This document shows positions 22,139 through 29,807 of a stretch of DNA of 33,034 nucleotides, in pieces (position 1 is the first letter of the stretch; each line of letters starts with the position of its first letter). A program made the translations under genes and the position numbers. The notes below the pieces were generated by a model. That model ran no database searches, was not told the origin of the DNA, and saw nothing but the letters and a program-made list of their open reading frames with translations. Where the stretch lies: contig DATFXL010000028.1 of NCBI GenBank assembly GCA_035316025.1, positions 1-33,034 on the forward strand. Reading direction: 5' to 3'. The DNA comes from JALZAA01 sp035316025. Its GTDB lineage: Bacteria; Actinomycetota; Acidimicrobiia; IMCC26256; JACDBD01.

Positions 22139-23028
22139 CATTGCGGGACGACGACTGGCTGGTGGACGGGTTCGAGTCGCACCGGGCGCATCTGCGCACG
22201 GTGGCATACCGAATGCTCGGGTCCTGGGGAGAGGCTGACGACGCCGTGCAGGAAGCATGGTTCCGTCTCAACCGCTCCGATGCGACCGAGATCGACAACC
22301 TGGGCGGGTGGTTGACGACGGTCGTCGGCCGCGTGTCGCTCGACATGCTGCGCTCGCGCGCCTCGCGGCGTGAAGACCCGGTGGGCGCCGACCTTCCCGA
22401 TCCCGTGCCCCTCGCGCAGACAAGCGTGGGGACCGATCCCGAGCACGAAGCGATGCTCGCCGACACGGTCGGCTCGGCGCTCCTCGTGGTCCTCGACAAG
22501 CTCTCCCCGGCCGAGCGCCTCGCGTTCGTGCTCCACGACATGTTCGCCGTACCGTTCGACGAGATCGGCCCGATCGTGGGCCGTTCGCCGAATGCAGCAA
22601 AGCAGCTCGCCAGCCGGGCCCGGCGCAAGGTACAGGGAAGAGGCGCGGCCACCGACACCGAGCCCGCACGCCAGCGCGAGGTCGTCGACGCGTTCCTTGC
22701 CGCGTCGCGCGACGGCGACTTCGACGCGCTCCTCGCGCTCCTCGACCCCGACGTCGTGATCCTCGCGGACGCGACGGCAGTGGGAATGGGAGCTCCGGAG
22801 GAGACCCGCGGTGCCGCTGCCGTCGCCGGCACGTTCTCGGGTCGCGCCCAAGGCGCGCAGGCCGCGCTCGTGGACGGGGCGGTCGGCGTCGCGTGGGCTG
22901 TGGGCGGACGGCCCAGGGTCGTGTGGGACTTCACGATCGAGGACGGCAAAGTGGTGCACATCGACATGCTCGCCGACGTCGACACCCTCGACGGTCTCGA
23001 GCTCAGCCTGCTCGGCCGCCGAAGTTGA
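22135..23028 (+). CDS. SigJ/ECF41-like sigma factor with C-terminal SnoaL-like domain
   Basis: 297 residues. The N-terminal sigma core shows region 2 (HLRTVAYRMLGSWGEADDAVQ) and region 4 (KLSPAERLAFVLHDMF, PFDEIGPIVGRSPNAAKQLA). The C-terminal 120 residues form an NTF2/SnoaL-like domain (VVDAFLAASRDGDFDALLALL onward), which in ECF41 factors regulates activity in place of a separate anti-sigma. The DGGGK motif characteristic of ECF41 is not seen; ILADATAVGMGAPEE stands at that place, so this may be a variant. GTG at 22135 is likely; TTG at 22141 is also possible. An eight-codon frame (22112-22138) ends over the GTG. TrmO follows three bases after its stop. Confidence 0.9.
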   Translation: MTLRDDDWLVDGFESHRAHLRTVAYRMLGSWGEADDAVQEAWFRLNRSDATEIDNLGGWLTTVVGRVSLDMLRSRASRREDPVGADLPDPVPLAQTSVGTDPEHEAMLADTVGSALLVVLDKLSPAERLAFVLHDMFAVPFDEIGPIVGRSPNAAKQLASRARRKVQGRGAATDTEPARQREVVDAFLAASRDGDFDALLALLDPDVVILADATAVGMGAPEETRGAAAVAGTFSGRAQGAQAALVDGAVGVAWAVGGRPRVVWDFTIEDGKVVHIDMLADVDTLDGLELSLLGRRS

Positions 23029-23031
23029 GCC

Positions 23032-23448
23032 GTGGCTGACCCCGGCTACGTCGTACACCCGATCGGATGGGTCGAGTCCCCGCTCGTCGACCCGGACGCG
23101 GCGCCGAACCAGGGCGACGAGGGCGCGCCGGACGCGTGGCTCGTGCTCGACCCGTCGCTGCGGCTCGCGGTCCGCGACCTCGAAGTCGGCGCGGAGGCGA
23201 TCGTGCTCACGTGGCTCGATCGCGCCGACCGCGACACGCTGGTCGTGCATCCCCGAGGTGATCCGAACCGGCCGCCGACCGGTGTGTTCAGCACCCGATC
23301 GCAGGACCGGCCCAACCCGATCGGGCTGCACACAGTCGAGATCATGGCCATCGAAGACACACGGATCCAAGTCCGCAGACTCGAAGCCGTCGACCGAACG
23401 CCCGTCATCGACATCAAGCCGGTCCTCGGCTCCGTGGAGGAGCGTTAG
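23032..23448 (+). CDS. trmO: TrmO-like tRNA t6A37 methyltransferase family protein
   Basis: 138-residue protein of the TsaA/YaeB (TrmO) family, which methylates N6-threonylcarbamoyladenosine at position 37 of certain tRNAs using S-adenosylmethionine. The family blocks are HPIGWVESPL, EGAPDAWLVLDP, LTWLDRADRDTLVVHP, PTGVFSTRSQDRPNPIGLH and the closing DRTPVIDIKPVL. Only the core beta-barrel domain is present, as in other short actinobacterial members; some of these may act on substrates other than tRNA. GTG at 23032 is three bases after the sigma stop, so it is co-transcribed. Its stop overlaps the end of the convergent hydrolase by four bases. Confidence 0.87.
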   Translation: MADPGYVVHPIGWVESPLVDPDAAPNQGDEGAPDAWLVLDPSLRLAVRDLEVGAEAIVLTWLDRADRDTLVVHPRGDPNRPPTGVFSTRSQDRPNPIGLHTVEIMAIEDTRIQVRRLEAVDRTPVIDIKPVLGSVEER

Positions 23449-24137
23449 CTCCCGACGCGCAAGCGCTCGAGCACCGCTGTGAGCTCCTTCGGGCGGCTGA
23501 GCGCGGGGAGGTGCCCGCCGTCGATCTCTTCGGGCGTGATGCCGAGACGCTCCTTCGCGACCCGCCGCTGCAACTCGGGGGGAAACAGACGGTCGTCGCG
23601 GCAGAGGACGGCGCGCGTGGGCACCGCCGGCCACGCCGCCAGCGGCCAGCGCTCGCTGAACGGCGTGCCCGACTGGTCGCGCCCATGATGCATCGCTTCG
23701 GCCTTCAAGTCGGGAGGAAGATCATGGAGGAACATCCCCTCGATGTCATCCATGCCGACGGGCGTGGTCCCGTCGCGCTCCGCTTGCTCTTGTCGCGCCT
23801 CGGCCCATCCGATGTTGTCCCACCAGTCGCCGAGCAACTCGCCCGGCTGCGGCACCATCGCGGCGACGAGGATCACGAGCCGGACCGGGACCTGCTCGCA
23901 CACGAGGGGGGCCGTGAAGCCACCGAGCGACTGGGCGACGAGCACAACGTCGCTCGTGTCGTGGCCGGCCATGGCCTCGACGACGGCGTTCGTGTACTCG
24001 CGGAGACCAGCGGCGTCGTCGTCGCACGGCAGGTCGGGTGCGACGACGTCGTGGCCGCGTCCGCGCAGCTCGGGCACGACGAGGTGCCAGTACCAGGAGT
24101 CCGAGCCTGCCCCGTGAATCAGGACATAGGTGGACAT
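23445..24137 (-). CDS. Alpha/beta hydrolase
   Basis: 230-residue hydrolase with VLIHGAGSDSWYWHLVVPEL at the oxyanion loop, VVAPDLPCDDD, nucleophile elbow LVAQSLGGFTAP and catalytic His in IDGGHLPALSRPKEL. The acid residue is probably in LCRDDRLFPPE. The plan is that of small plant-like methylesterase/hydroxynitrile-lyase relatives and resembles the hydrolase at 2028-2807. ATG at 24137 gives the natural start MSTYVLIHGAG. It stands alone on this strand, converging on TrmO. The substrate is unknown. Confidence 0.88.
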   Translation of the reverse strand: MSTYVLIHGAGSDSWYWHLVVPELRGRGHDVVAPDLPCDDDAAGLREYTNAVVEAMAGHDTSDVVLVAQSLGGFTAPLVCEQVPVRLVILVAAMVPQPGELLGDWWDNIGWAEARQEQAERDGTTPVGMDDIEGMFLHDLPPDLKAEAMHHGRDQSGTPFSERWPLAAWPAVPTRAVLCRDDRLFPPELQRRVAKERLGITPEEIDGGHLPALSRPKELTAVLERLRVGS

Positions 24138-24290
24138 GCGTGACCGTCTCGTCGCTCCACGCGGTTCAGACCACCGACGCGGGTGGAACTCATCGCCCCG
24201 CGGGGTCGTCATGCACGGAGCGCGCGATCTGCGCCGCCCACGACGCGGCCACCCGCGCCACCGTCACCAGTCGACCATGCACGGTGCGGT
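24138..24290. other. Non-coding stretch with no recognised feature
   Basis: About 150 bases between the LLM oxidoreductase end and the hydrolase start. A 30-codon minus-strand frame (TVHGRLVTVARVAASWAAQI and on, ending at 24190) is open here but has no supporting signal. No TANNNT promoter at leaderless distance and no operator palindrome was found. Confidence 0.4.
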
Positions 24291-25151
24291 TCAGCGCCCG
24301 CCGGACCGCGGCTCGAGGCCGACGAGGTCGGCGAAGCGGCGCAGGCCGTCGACGGCGTCGGGCGAACGTCGCCAAGGCGAGACGATCAGGCGGGTGACGC
24401 CGAGCTCCTCCCATCGACGCACATCGTCGGCGCTCGTGACGGGGCCGCCGAGACAGATCTGGAACGCCGCGGTTTCGCGGTCGTGCTCTCGTCGCACCTT
24501 CCGGAGCCGCTCGATCTGGCTCGCCGCCGACTCGAGCGTGTGGCCCATGCCGATCCAACCGTCGCCGACCCGCGCCGCCCGCTGCAGCGCGGGCGCGCTC
24601 TCCCCGCCGATCAGGATCGGCGGCCACGGCTGCTGGACCGGCTTGGGCTCGAATGCGACCGCCTCGAACCGGAAGAACTCCCCGTCGTGCGACACCTCGG
24701 ATTCGGTCCACAGCCGCTTGCATACGGCGATGGCCTCGTCGACCCGGCGGCCACGCGATGCGAAGTCCAGCCCGACGGCCCGCCACTCCTCCTCGAGCCA
24801 GCTGGCACCGACGCCGAACTCGAGCCGACCGTTCGACACGACGTCGAGTGTCTGCACAGCACGCGCCGACACGAACGGATGCCGCAGGCCGAGGTTGTAC
24901 ACGTGCGTGCCGAGGCGCAGGTCGCGCGTCCGCCCCGCCAGATAGCCGAGGTACGCGAAGGCGTCGAACACGGGCGTCGTCGGTGGGACCGGTGGGTGCT
25001 CGTCGCCCGGGTGGGGCGAACGACTCATGCGCACGGGAAGCACGAGGTGCTCGGGGAGCCACACCGACTCGTAGCCCAGTCGCTCCGCCTCGTCCGTCGC
25101 GTCGACGTGGAAGTGCGAGTTGAGCGCGCCGAGTGCGATGCCGAACCTCAC
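24291..25151 (-). CDS. LLM-class F420-dependent oxidoreductase
   Basis: 286-residue luciferase-like TIM-barrel oxidoreductase, probably using coenzyme F420. Family blocks are YESVWLPEHLVLPV, YLGYLAGRTRDLRLGTHVYN, HPFVSARAVQTLDVVSNGR, EFGVGASWLEEEWRAVGLDF and PPILIGGESAPALQRAARVG. The TIGR-type F420 subfamilies in actinobacteria often act on hydroxyl, keto or xenobiotic substrates; the specific one is unknown. GTG at 25151 overlaps the SDR stop (GTGA at 25148-25151), so the pair is coupled and may work on one substrate. Confidence 0.92.
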   Translation of the reverse strand: MRFGIALGALNSHFHVDATDEAERLGYESVWLPEHLVLPVRMSRSPHPGDEHPPVPPTTPVFDAFAYLGYLAGRTRDLRLGTHVYNLGLRHPFVSARAVQTLDVVSNGRLEFGVGASWLEEEWRAVGLDFASRGRRVDEAIAVCKRLWTESEVSHDGEFFRFEAVAFEPKPVQQPWPPILIGGESAPALQRAARVGDGWIGMGHTLESAASQIERLRKVRREHDRETAAFQICLGGPVTSADDVRRWEELGVTRLIVSPWRRSPDAVDGLRRFADLVGLEPRSGGR

Positions 25152-25927
25152 GTCGTGAAGCTCCCGTCCTCCGTCCGCCGCCAGCCGCCGGCAGCCAGAT
25201 TGCCTCCGTCCACGTGGATGGTGGTGCCGGTCACGAACCGTCCGAGGTCGCTGGCGAGGTAGACGGCGGCGGCGGCGATGTCGTCGACGTGACCGCGTCG
25301 CGGCAACGGCGTGTGCCGGGCGAGATCGACGCCGACGCCCGGTGTCGGGATCACATCGGGCGCGATGCAGTTCACCCGGATCATGCGGTCTCCGAGCTCG
25401 AGCGCCAGGCTCTTCGTGAGGCTGGTGACCGCCGCCTTCATCGCCGAGTACACCAGGTAGCCGGGTGCGGCGCGATGCGCCTCGATGGACGTCAGGTTCA
25501 CGATCGAACCTCCCGCCTCGGGGATCAGAGGCACGATTCCTCGGACGAAGTTCGTGACGTTCAGGAAGTTCTCGCGCACAAGCGAGTCCTGCCCCTTGGC
25601 GTTCACGTCGAGGAACGGCGCGTAGAAGCCGCCGCCCGCGTTGTTGACGAGAACGTCCACGTGGTCGAACTCCTCGCTCACCACCTCGAGGAAGCCCTCG
25701 ACCTGGTCGGCTTCACGGACGTCGAGCTCCGCGGCCACAACCCGACGACCGCTCGCTTCGACCGCGTCCGCGGTCCGGTCGAGGTTCTCGACGTCACGGT
25801 CGCAGACCGCGAGGTGGGCACCGAAGTTTGCGAAGGCGAGAGCGATCGCCTCCCCGATGCCGACCGCCGCCCCCGTCACGACCGCGACGCGATCCGTCAA
25901 CAGCGCGGCGGAGGGTTCCAACGGCAC
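25148..25927 (-). CDS. SDR-family oxidoreductase
   Basis: 259-residue short-chain dehydrogenase. Cofactor motif TGAAVGIGEAIALAFANFGA with acidic CDRDVEN suggests NAD(H) preference; then LVNNAGGGF, the catalytic Ser in NLTSIEAH, and the pair Tyr-Lys in YSAMKAAV. The C-terminal VTGTTIHVDGGNLAAGGW is typical of the FabG-like classical SDRs. GTG at 25927 is chosen because a minus-strand TATGGT -10 lies eight bases upstream, implying a leaderless mRNA. It heads a two-gene unit with the LLM oxidoreductase and is divergent from another SDR, 36 bases away. Confidence 0.92.
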   Translation of the reverse strand: MPLEPSAALLTDRVAVVTGAAVGIGEAIALAFANFGAHLAVCDRDVENLDRTADAVEASGRRVVAAELDVREADQVEGFLEVVSEEFDHVDVLVNNAGGGFYAPFLDVNAKGQDSLVRENFLNVTNFVRGIVPLIPEAGGSIVNLTSIEAHRAAPGYLVYSAMKAAVTSLTKSLALELGDRMIRVNCIAPDVIPTPGVGVDLARHTPLPRRGHVDDIAAAAVYLASDLGRFVTGTTIHVDGGNLAAGGWRRTEDGSFTT

Positions 25928-25935
25928 GGCGTCGC

Positions 25936-25941
25936 ACCATA
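25936..25941 (-). promoter_or_regulatory. -10 TATGGT of a leaderless promoter (SDR/LLM unit)
   Basis: Minus-strand TATGGT is eight bases from the GTG at 25927. Nine bases further on lies the plus-strand -10 TAGGCT, so both divergent promoters fit inside a 36-base gap. Confidence 0.45.
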
Positions 25942-25950
25942 CAGCGCCCC

Positions 25951-25956
25951 TAGGCT
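25951..25956 (+). promoter_or_regulatory. -10 TAGGCT of a leaderless promoter (SDR)
   Basis: TAGGCT is seven bases before the ATG at 25964, with no Shine-Dalgarno sequence between. It is the same hexamer as at 1236-1241. Confidence 0.5.
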
Positions 25957-25963
25957 GACCGGC

Positions 25964-26767
25964 ATGGGTTACTCACTCGCCGGCAAGAACGTGTTGGTGA
26001 CCGGCGCGTCGTCCGGGATCGGAGCCGCGCTCGCCGAGGGATTCGCGGAACGGGGTGCAGTCGTCGGCATCTGCGCGCGCCGTGAGGATCGGTTGCGCGA
26101 TGTGCTCGACCGCTTACGCGAGCACTCTCCCGAGTCGCGATCGTGGACCATCGACCTCTCCCACCTCGACGGGATCACGTCGTTTGCCCGACGCGCCGAC
26201 GACGAGCTCGGTGGCATCGACGTGCTCGTCAACAACGCCGGCATCCCGAAGCGGAGGTCGGTGACGCAGCTGTCACCCGATGTCGTCGATTCGGTGATGG
26301 CCCTCAACTACTCGTCACCAGTTCGCCTCACGCTGGCGTTGCTCCCCGGTCTGATCGAGCGTGGGGGCCGGATCGTGAACATCTCGTCCATCGCCGGCCG
26401 GCTCGGCCCGGGAACCGAAGCCGCCTACGCGGCCTCGAAGGCGGCGCTCACGGCGTGGTCGGAGGCGATGTGCGTCGACCTCGCGGAGACCGACGTCAAG
26501 GTGCACGTGGTCAACCCGGGGATCATCGACACCGAGCTCTTCCGGCTCCCAGACAACGACGAGCCCATCGCCGACATGAGCATGGCCCTGCCGGTCGAGG
26601 CGATCGTGCCGCCCGTCGTCGCCCAGCTCGATACGGGGACGTTCGAGATCTACGTGCCCGAATGGTTCAAGGACGTCGTCGCGAGCAAGGTTGCCGACCC
26701 CGACGCGTTCCTCCAGGGTTCGATCGACTACCTGCGCACGCGGCGGGCCACGACCGGATCCGCCTAG
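25964..26767 (+). CDS. SDR-family oxidoreductase
   Basis: 267-residue short-chain dehydrogenase. Cofactor motif VTGASSGIGAALAEGFAERG followed by CARREDRL (basic residues after the second strand suggest NADP(H) preference), LVNNAGIPKRR, catalytic Ser in NISSIAGRLG and the Tyr-Lys pair in YAASKAALTAW. The C-terminal part (EIYVPEWFKDVVASKVADPD) is that of the DltE/YqjQ-like branch acting on lipids or small ketones. ATG at 25964 follows a TAGGCT -10 by seven bases. It converges on the lipoprotein at 26848. Confidence 0.92.
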   Translation: MGYSLAGKNVLVTGASSGIGAALAEGFAERGAVVGICARREDRLRDVLDRLREHSPESRSWTIDLSHLDGITSFARRADDELGGIDVLVNNAGIPKRRSVTQLSPDVVDSVMALNYSSPVRLTLALLPGLIERGGRIVNISSIAGRLGPGTEAAYAASKAALTAWSEAMCVDLAETDVKVHVVNPGIIDTELFRLPDNDEPIADMSMALPVEAIVPPVVAQLDTGTFEIYVPEWFKDVVASKVADPDAFLQGSIDYLRTRRATTGSA

Positions 26768-26769
26768 TC

Positions 26770-26796
26770 GGCGGCATCGGCCGGCTCGACGCCGCC
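26770..26796. terminator. Weak hairpin between convergent genes
   Basis: GGCGGC (26770-26775) pairs with GCCGCC (26791-26796) across a 15-base loop, just after the SDR stop and before the convergent lipoprotein gene. No T tract; GC richness makes chance pairing likely. Confidence 0.2.
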
Positions 26797-26847
26797 CGCC
26801 TCGCCACGTGAACAAGGCGGATCGATGTCGCCGCGTGCACTGGGTGC

Positions 26848-27375
26848 CTATTCACCAGTTCCCAGCGCAGCTTGCACGTCCGCGATCGGATACGGGCCGT
26901 ACCGACCGAGGATGATGGGGAACGGATCGCCGGCGCGGACGACGAACGCGACTTCCGTCGTGTTCTGTCCCGCCTTCAGGAGGTAGGGCGCGAGCGGTTT
27001 CACGACGGTCACTGCCGAGCCGGGGTCTTCGCCGCCGAGGACGCGCGTCACGTTAAGTCGCACGACCTGGCAGCGGTCGGGAGGAAGCGGCCCCGCGAGG
27101 TCGCGGTGCGTGTCCTGCTCCGGCTTCTCGCCTTCGTACAGCACGCGGGCCACTTGGGCCTGGACGACGAAGCGAGCGTGCGGCAGTAGCTCCCCCACCG
27201 GCTCGGGAGGCAACGCCGCGGGGCGGAAGGCGGCCCGCGCAAGATTCGGGCTCTGGGTGCACGCCGCCTTGCGCGCGCCCACCTCGGGCCTGTCGGCGCT
27301 CCCGCCCCCGCCGCAAGCGCTCAGGAACGCGGAGCCGAGCGCGACGACCCCGAGGAGCGCGAGGACCTGCCGCAT
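26848..27375 (-). CDS. Secreted lipoprotein, unknown function
   Basis: 175-residue exported lipoprotein. The signal peptide MRQVLALLGVVALGSAFLSAC ends in a lipobox with Cys21, followed by GGGGSADRPE. The mature part has Cys39 and Cys at PDRCQVVRL that might pair, and a beta-rich body (RFVVQAQVARVLYEG, SAVTVVKPLAPYLLKAGQNT, FVVRAGDPFPIILGRYGPYP). No family is recognised. It begins ten bases after the aldolase-family stop and is the last gene of the aldehyde dehydrogenase unit, although a link between its role and theirs is not evident. Confidence 0.8.
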   Translation of the reverse strand: MRQVLALLGVVALGSAFLSACGGGGSADRPEVGARKAACTQSPNLARAAFRPAALPPEPVGELLPHARFVVQAQVARVLYEGEKPEQDTHRDLAGPLPPDRCQVVRLNVTRVLGGEDPGSAVTVVKPLAPYLLKAGQNTTEVAFVVRAGDPFPIILGRYGPYPIADVQAALGTGE

Positions 27376-27385
27376 CGCACCGTCG

Positions 27386-28171
27386 TCAGTCGAGCAGGTC
27401 GGGCTGCTCCCGCACGACCTTGTCGTACAGCGGCTGGAAGCTCAGGTAACCGGAGATGTGCGAGCCGACCTGCGACGCCGTGAGCTTCGCCATCTCGGAG
27501 TCGATCAGCACGGGCTCCCCCGCCGCCGACGCCAGGAGCTGCGCCTGGCACGACCGCTCCATCGTGATGAACCACCACGCCGCCTCGTCGACCGAGTGGC
27601 CGACCGTGAGGAGGCCGTGGTTGCGCAGGATGACGGCCTTCTTCTCATCGAGTGCGTGCGCCAGACGCTTGCCCTCCTCCAGATCGAGGACGACGCCGGT
27701 GTAGTCGTCGAACACGGCGTGGTCCTCGTAGAACGCGCACACGTCCTGGGTGATCGGGTCGAGCAGTCGACCGAGCGTGGACCACGACTTCCCGTAGATC
27801 GAGTGCGCATGAGCGGCGGCGATCACGTCGGGCCGCGCCGCGTGCACCTGCGAATGGATGACGAAAGCAGCGGTGTTGACCCCGTACTCGCCTTCGACGA
27901 CCTCGCCCTTGTCGTTGACGAGGATCAGGTCGGAGACCCGGATGTGGCCGAAGTTCATCCCGAACGGATTCACCCAGAAATGGTCGAGCCGCTCGGGGTC
28001 ACGGGCGGTGATGTGGCCGGCGACCCCCTCGTCGAACCCGAACTTGCCGAACAAGCGGTACGCCGCCGCCAGTCGCTGCTTGCGGTGGAGCCGCTCCTCT
28101 TCGACCGTTTCGAAGGTCGGCAGGTACTTGGCGGCGGCCGCAAGTGCCTCGGTGTCGTTCTTGGTCGTCAT
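27386..28171 (-). CDS. Class II aldolase/adducin-family protein
   Basis: 261-residue member of the class II aldolase/adducin family, zinc enzymes that cleave or epimerise sugar phosphates, or decarboxylate hydroxy acids. The metal site is in AAAHAHSIYGKSW and the distal His in VILRNHGLLTVG; the family opening RLFGKFGFDEGVAGHITARD is present. Such proteins next to aldehyde dehydrogenases are common in catabolic clusters and need not act on sugars. A strong AGGAGG ribosome site precedes the ATG at 28171, ten bases after the aldehyde dehydrogenase stop. The lipoprotein follows. Confidence 0.92.
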   Translation of the reverse strand: MTTKNDTEALAAAAKYLPTFETVEEERLHRKQRLAAAYRLFGKFGFDEGVAGHITARDPERLDHFWVNPFGMNFGHIRVSDLILVNDKGEVVEGEYGVNTAAFVIHSQVHAARPDVIAAAHAHSIYGKSWSTLGRLLDPITQDVCAFYEDHAVFDDYTGVVLDLEEGKRLAHALDEKKAVILRNHGLLTVGHSVDEAAWWFITMERSCQAQLLASAAGEPVLIDSEMAKLTASQVGSHISGYLSFQPLYDKVVREQPDLLD

Positions 28172-28181
28172 TGGTGACCTC

Positions 28182-29654
28182 CTACGCGTGCGCCGGGAGA
28201 CCGAGCGTCTTCGTCTCCAGGTACTCCTCGAACCCCTCGACCCCGTGCTCGCGGCCGTTGCCGCTCTGGCGGTACCCCCCGAAGGGCGAGTCGGGGCCGA
28301 ACCACATCCCGCCGTTCACCGACACGGTTCCGGTGCGGATCCGCCGGGCGAGGCCCTCGGCCCGGGCGAGCGACCCGCTCGTCACCGAGCCCGACAGCCC
28401 GTACATCGAGTTGTTGGCGATACGCACCGCGTCGTCGTCGCCGTCGTACTGGAGCACGCACAGCACGGGCCCGAAGATCTCCTCCTGGGCGATCGTCGCG
28501 TCGGGGTCGACGTCGACGAACAGCGTCGGTTCGACGTAGTAGCCCTTGTCGAGGTGGGCGGGACGCCCGCCGCCGACGACCAGCTTTGCGCCCTCGGCCT
28601 TGCCCTTCTCGATGTAGCCGAGCACCCGGTCACGCTGTCGGGCGTTGATCAGTGGCCCCATGATGTTGCCGGGATCCGTCGGATCCCCGTACGGAACCGT
28701 CTCGAACGCGGCCTTGAGCATGTCGACGGCCTCGTCGTAGTGCGACTTCGGGAGCAGCATGCGCGTGGTGATCGCGCAGCCCTGCCCACCGTGCGTGCAC
28801 ACCATCGACCCGAACGGCACCGCGGTCGCGAAGTCGGCATCGTCGAGGATGACGTTGGCGGACTTTCCGCCCAGCTCGAGGAACACCTTCTTCAGCGTCT
28901 CGGCGCCGTTCGCCATGATCCGGCGACCGGTCGCGGTAGAGCCGGTGAAGCTGATCATGTCGACGCGCGGGTCCGTTGTCAGCACCTCGCCGACGGTCGC
29001 CGGATCGCCCGACGTCACGACGTTGAGCACGCCGGGAGGGATGTCCGTCTGCTCGGTGGCGAGCCTTCCTATGAACGTCGCGCTCCAGGGTGTGTCGGGC
29101 GCGGGCTTCAGCACGATGGTGTTGCCGGCCGCGAGCGCGGGCGTGAGCTTCGACAGGTTGAGCATGAACGGGAAGTTCCAAGGCGTGATGGCGCCGATGA
29201 CTCCGACCGGCTCGTGCACGACCTTGCGCGAGCTCTGCATGCCCATGAACTCGTGCGGCGGGAGCTCCCGCTCCCAGGCGAACGTGTCGATCAGATCGAT
29301 CTCCCACTGCATGTCCTCGATACACGAGTCCTGCTGGACCGCGTACGTGAGGCTGATCGGGGCACCCACCTCGGTCACGATCTGGGCCCGCAGCACCTCC
29401 TTCTCCTTGTCGAGGGCGTCCTTGAGCTGCTGGAGACACCGCTTGCGGAACGCGGTGTCGGTCGACCAGTGGGTGTCGTCGAACGCGCGGCGGGCGGCCT
29501 CGATCGCCCGGTCCATCTCCTCGGGGCCGCCGTCGGCGACATCGCCCGCGACCTCCTCCGTGGCCGGGTTGACGTTCTCGTACGTCGCCCCCGACGCCGC
29601 GTCGACGAGCTTGCCGTCGATCAGCATCCGCGGCTCGGCTGCCAGCTCGCTCAT
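28182..29654 (-). CDS. Aldehyde dehydrogenase (NAD(P)-dependent)
   Basis: 490-residue aldehyde dehydrogenase oxidising aldehydes to acids. Motifs are TPWNFPFMLNLSKLTPALAA, the cofactor loop FTGSTATGRRIM, the general base in FLELGGKSANVIL, the nucleophile in GGQGCAITTRMLL, and EEIFGPVLCVLQY. Full length and intact. GGGGAGG precedes the ATG at 29654. A TACGAT -10 (29708-29713) and an exact operator palindrome (29731-29746) lie upstream, so it appears to be in the same regulon as the thiolase and acyl-CoA synthetases; it could supply the acid that these enzymes activate (inference). Confidence 0.95.
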   Translation of the reverse strand: MSELAAEPRMLIDGKLVDAASGATYENVNPATEEVAGDVADGGPEEMDRAIEAARRAFDDTHWSTDTAFRKRCLQQLKDALDKEKEVLRAQIVTEVGAPISLTYAVQQDSCIEDMQWEIDLIDTFAWERELPPHEFMGMQSSRKVVHEPVGVIGAITPWNFPFMLNLSKLTPALAAGNTIVLKPAPDTPWSATFIGRLATEQTDIPPGVLNVVTSGDPATVGEVLTTDPRVDMISFTGSTATGRRIMANGAETLKKVFLELGGKSANVILDDADFATAVPFGSMVCTHGGQGCAITTRMLLPKSHYDEAVDMLKAAFETVPYGDPTDPGNIMGPLINARQRDRVLGYIEKGKAEGAKLVVGGGRPAHLDKGYYVEPTLFVDVDPDATIAQEEIFGPVLCVLQYDGDDDAVRIANNSMYGLSGSVTSGSLARAEGLARRIRTGTVSVNGGMWFGPDSPFGGYRQSGNGREHGVEGFEEYLETKTLGLPAHA

Positions 29655-29707
29655 GCGCCGCTCCTCCCCGTTTGTGGACCCGGGCTTCTCGTGCAGACCT
29701 CGAACCG

Positions 29708-29713
29708 ATCGTA
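29708..29713 (-). promoter_or_regulatory. -10 TACGAT for the aldehyde dehydrogenase unit
   Basis: Minus-strand TACGAT fits TANNNT and would give a leader of about 47 nt containing the GGGGAGG ribosome site. Seventeen bases separate it from the operator at 29731, matching the amidohydrolase promoter. Confidence 0.45.
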
Positions 29714-29730
29714 CCTGAGGCGCCGTCAGA

Positions 29731-29746
29731 CTGACGTCGGCGTCAG
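29731..29746. promoter_or_regulatory. Operator palindrome CTGAC-N6-GTCAG (site 4)
   Basis: CTGACGTCGGCGTCAG is an exact copy with arms extended to six bases (CTGACG/CGTCAG). A further GTCAG half-site lies immediately to the left (29725-29729). It is placed over the -35 region of the aldehyde dehydrogenase promoter; the Ppx gene on the other side has its -10 48 bases away and is less likely controlled. Confidence 0.6.
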
Positions 29747-29793
29747 GGAGAGTGCCGCGTCGCCAGGTACGCCGGACGGAACGGTCGCGCCGT

Positions 29794-29799
29794 TACAGT
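29794..29799 (+). promoter_or_regulatory. -10 TACAGT of a leaderless promoter (Ppx/GppA)
   Basis: TACAGT lies eight bases before the ATG at 29808. No Shine-Dalgarno sequence is seen between them. Confidence 0.4.
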
Positions 29800-29807
29800 C
29801 GGGCGCG

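Noticed and set aside
21608..22258. 216-residue minus-strand frame around the VOC gene
   Set aside because: It is a shifted frame over the real VOC gene, which has proper motifs and a ribosome site.
24190..24290. 30-codon minus-strand frame after the LLM gene
   Set aside because: No start signal, no ribosome site and no recognisable sequence; short frames like this are frequent at this GC.
26261..26276. GTGAC-N6-GTCAC palindrome
   Set aside because: It is inside the SDR coding sequence, both outer bases differ in orientation from the consensus, and one such hit is expected by chance.
27858..29807. Long 5' extension of the Ppx frame
   Set aside because: It runs antisense through the aldehyde dehydrogenase; Ppx homology begins exactly at MRIAALDLGTN.
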